Assembly: GCA_938041635.1 (NCBI GenBank)
Contig: CALIAD010000187.1
Coordinates: 1 to 7,913, forward strand
Direction of reading: 5' to 3'
From: an uncultured Atopobium sp.
Lineage (GTDB): Bacteria; Actinomycetota; Coriobacteriia; Coriobacteriales; Atopobiaceae
DNA length: 7,913 nt
Shown here: piece after piece, positions 7,232-7,913 of the stretch
How the letters are laid out: the number at the start of each line of letters is the position of its first letter
Numbering within the stretch: the stretch's first letter is position 1
Made by a program: the position numbers and the translations under genes
The notes under the pieces: generated by a model
Told to the model about the DNA's origin: nothing
Databases searched by the model: none
What the model saw: only the letters and a program-made list of their open reading frames with translations

Positions 7232-7336
7232 GTGTCAGTTCCCAAGTATCATTAAATCTTGTAACACGAAGGAGAAATTTTAACGCCTGTAAGCTTTTTT
7301 GGGCTACTCTTATATTGAAAAACTACAAGGAGTCCT
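7232..7336. promoter_or_regulatory. Divergent control region between mntP and the phospholipase-like gene
   Basis: These 105 bases separate two outward-facing genes. On the minus strand, TAAAAT (7282 down to 7277) is five of six to a -10 box for mntP. On the plus strand, TATATT (7311-7316), also five of six, is a -10 candidate for the gene at 7337. Neither has a good -35 partner, and with TATATT the rightward leader would be under 20 bases. I see no MntR/DtxR-type palindrome. Confidence 0.45.
7327..7332 (+). promoter_or_regulatory. Ribosome binding site of the phospholipase-like gene
   Basis: AAGGAG lies 4 bases before the ATG at 7337 and supports that start. Confidence 0.75.
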
Positions 7337-7913
7337 ATGCCTGCTTTAATAACCCACTATCTGTTTGGCGCAGAGGTGGTTCATGATTTACCGCAAGAGC
7401 TTGTTGCAACTGATGCAGAGGTCAATGCATTCCTGCTTGGAAACCAGGGACCTGATCCTTTCCTGGCGCGTCATCTTGCCTGGCCAAACCACTCGCTTGC
7501 CTGCAATAGACTACATCGTCGTATGCATGCGGGTCATATTGTTGACGCGTTTCTTTCTATTCGCGATGGTGTTTCTCGCCTACCGCAGAGCGACATGCCC
7601 GCTGGTCGTGCGTTTGCGCTTGGCCTCTTAGCACACTACGCGCTGGATAGAATTGTCCATCCGTTTGTGTATTCCCAGCAAGATGCACTGATTGAGGCGG
7701 AACCATCTCTCAAGAATGCCTACAGAGAACTCCACCCTATTATCGAGACGGATTTAGACTCATACCTTCTCTGGCACATGCGCCATACCACCGTTGAGAC
7801 GTTCCCGCCAGCTGAGGTGCTTGAAGCAGTTGAATCAACCAAGCACGTTGGTGGCGCGCTTTTCTCGCAAGTAGCGCTTCAGGTATTTGACCTTAATGTT
7901 GGCGTTGGTGAGT
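7337..7913 (+). CDS. Zinc-dependent phospholipase C-like protein, N-terminal part (runs off right edge)
   Basis: The frame is open from ATG 7337 to the window end: 192 codons, no stop. It begins MPALITHYLFGAEVV, with H7 and GNQGPDPF (35-42) near the N-terminus as in bacterial proteins of the zinc-dependent phospholipase C group. GLLAHYALDRIVHPF (96-110) gives H100-x3-D104-x3-H108, and HPIIETDLDSYLL (133-145) gives H133-x3-E137. The HxxxD and HxxxE pairs are the zinc-binding pattern of the phospholipase C/P1 nuclease superfamily. There is no signal peptide, so this copy appears cytoplasmic, unlike secreted phospholipase C toxins; its substrate may not be a phospholipid. It is transcribed away from mntP. 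The C-terminal part is unseen. Enzyme class is known only from family resemblance. Confidence 0.8.
   Translation, partial: MPALITHYLFGAEVVHDLPQELVATDAEVNAFLLGNQGPDPFLARHLAWPNHSLACNRLHRRMHAGHIVDAFLSIRDGVSRLPQSDMPAGRAFALGLLAHYALDRIVHPFVYSQQDALIEAEPSLKNAYRELHPIIETDLDSYLLWHMRHTTVETFPPAEVLEAVESTKHVGGALFSQVALQVFDLNVGVGE

Larger units (their letters stand above)
789..7580. repeat. Dispersed octamer GGCGAGAA (eight copies)
   Basis: Copies on the plus strand start at 789, 2620, 4116, 5209, 5470 and 7126; reverse-complement copies (TTCTCGCC) lie at 5225-5232 and 7573-7580. A random sequence of this size would give about 0.24 copies on both strands. The fourth base after the octamer is C in seven of eight. 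Copies fall in polA (two), glnN, the binding protein, mntP and the phospholipase-like gene, encoding different residues (FLA, FSP, GEN, VSRL), plus two in the hairpin after glnN. Counted by eye; codon preference may explain part of the excess. Confidence 0.4.

Noticed and set aside
7232..7336. Manganese (yybP-ykoY) riboswitch upstream of mntP
   Set aside because: The spacer is only 105 bases, is shared by two divergent genes, and shows none of the conserved loop sequences of that riboswitch.
7365..7631. 88-codon plus-strand open frame near the right edge
   Set aside because: It overlaps the phospholipase-like gene in another frame; that gene has a ribosome site and clear zinc motifs.

Overview
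The window is ordinary-looking chromosomal DNA from a low-to-mid GC Gram-positive bacterium. It has strong AAGGAGG-type Shine-Dalgarno sites, two GTG starts, a DNA polymerase I without proofreading residues and a type III glutamine synthetase. The protein style and base composition suggest a member of the Coriobacteriia (Atopobium/Lancefieldella/Olsenella-like). That placement is inference from memory of related proteins, not a search result.

Layout. Bases 1-2849 are a minus-strand pair: polA, then, 34 bases downstream, the start of a ribonuclease HI gene that runs off the left edge (only 25 codons seen). Bases 2850-3095 are a divergent control region with a perfect short palindrome and a pair of distant inverted repeats. 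Bases 3096-5189 carry a complete type III glutamine synthetase gene (glnN-type) on the plus strand. It is followed by a strong hairpin without a T tract and then a rho-independent terminator, which probably also stops the converging gene. Bases 5310-7231 carry two minus-strand genes, probably one operon: mntP (manganese exporter) upstream and a ferric-iron-type solute-binding protein downstream. The binding protein is held by an N-terminal helix and has no permease or ATPase gene beside it. Bases 7232-7336 are a second divergent control region. From 7337 a plus-strand gene for a zinc-dependent phospholipase C-like protein runs off the right edge (192 codons seen).

How the genes fit together. 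PolA and RNase HI both remove RNA from DNA (primer and R-loop removal), so their pairing makes functional sense. The glutamine synthetase assimilates ammonia and has no evident link to its neighbours. MntP and the binding protein may share a role in metal handling, but the ligand cannot be read from the sequence.

I found no clear new multi-gene system. The items most worth a second look are: (1) an octamer, GGCGAGAA, seen eight times on the two strands against about 0.24 expected by chance, in several genes and reading frames, including an inverted pair that forms the hairpin after glnN; (2) the orphan, membrane-anchored binding protein next to mntP; and (3) the inverted repeats in front of glnN.
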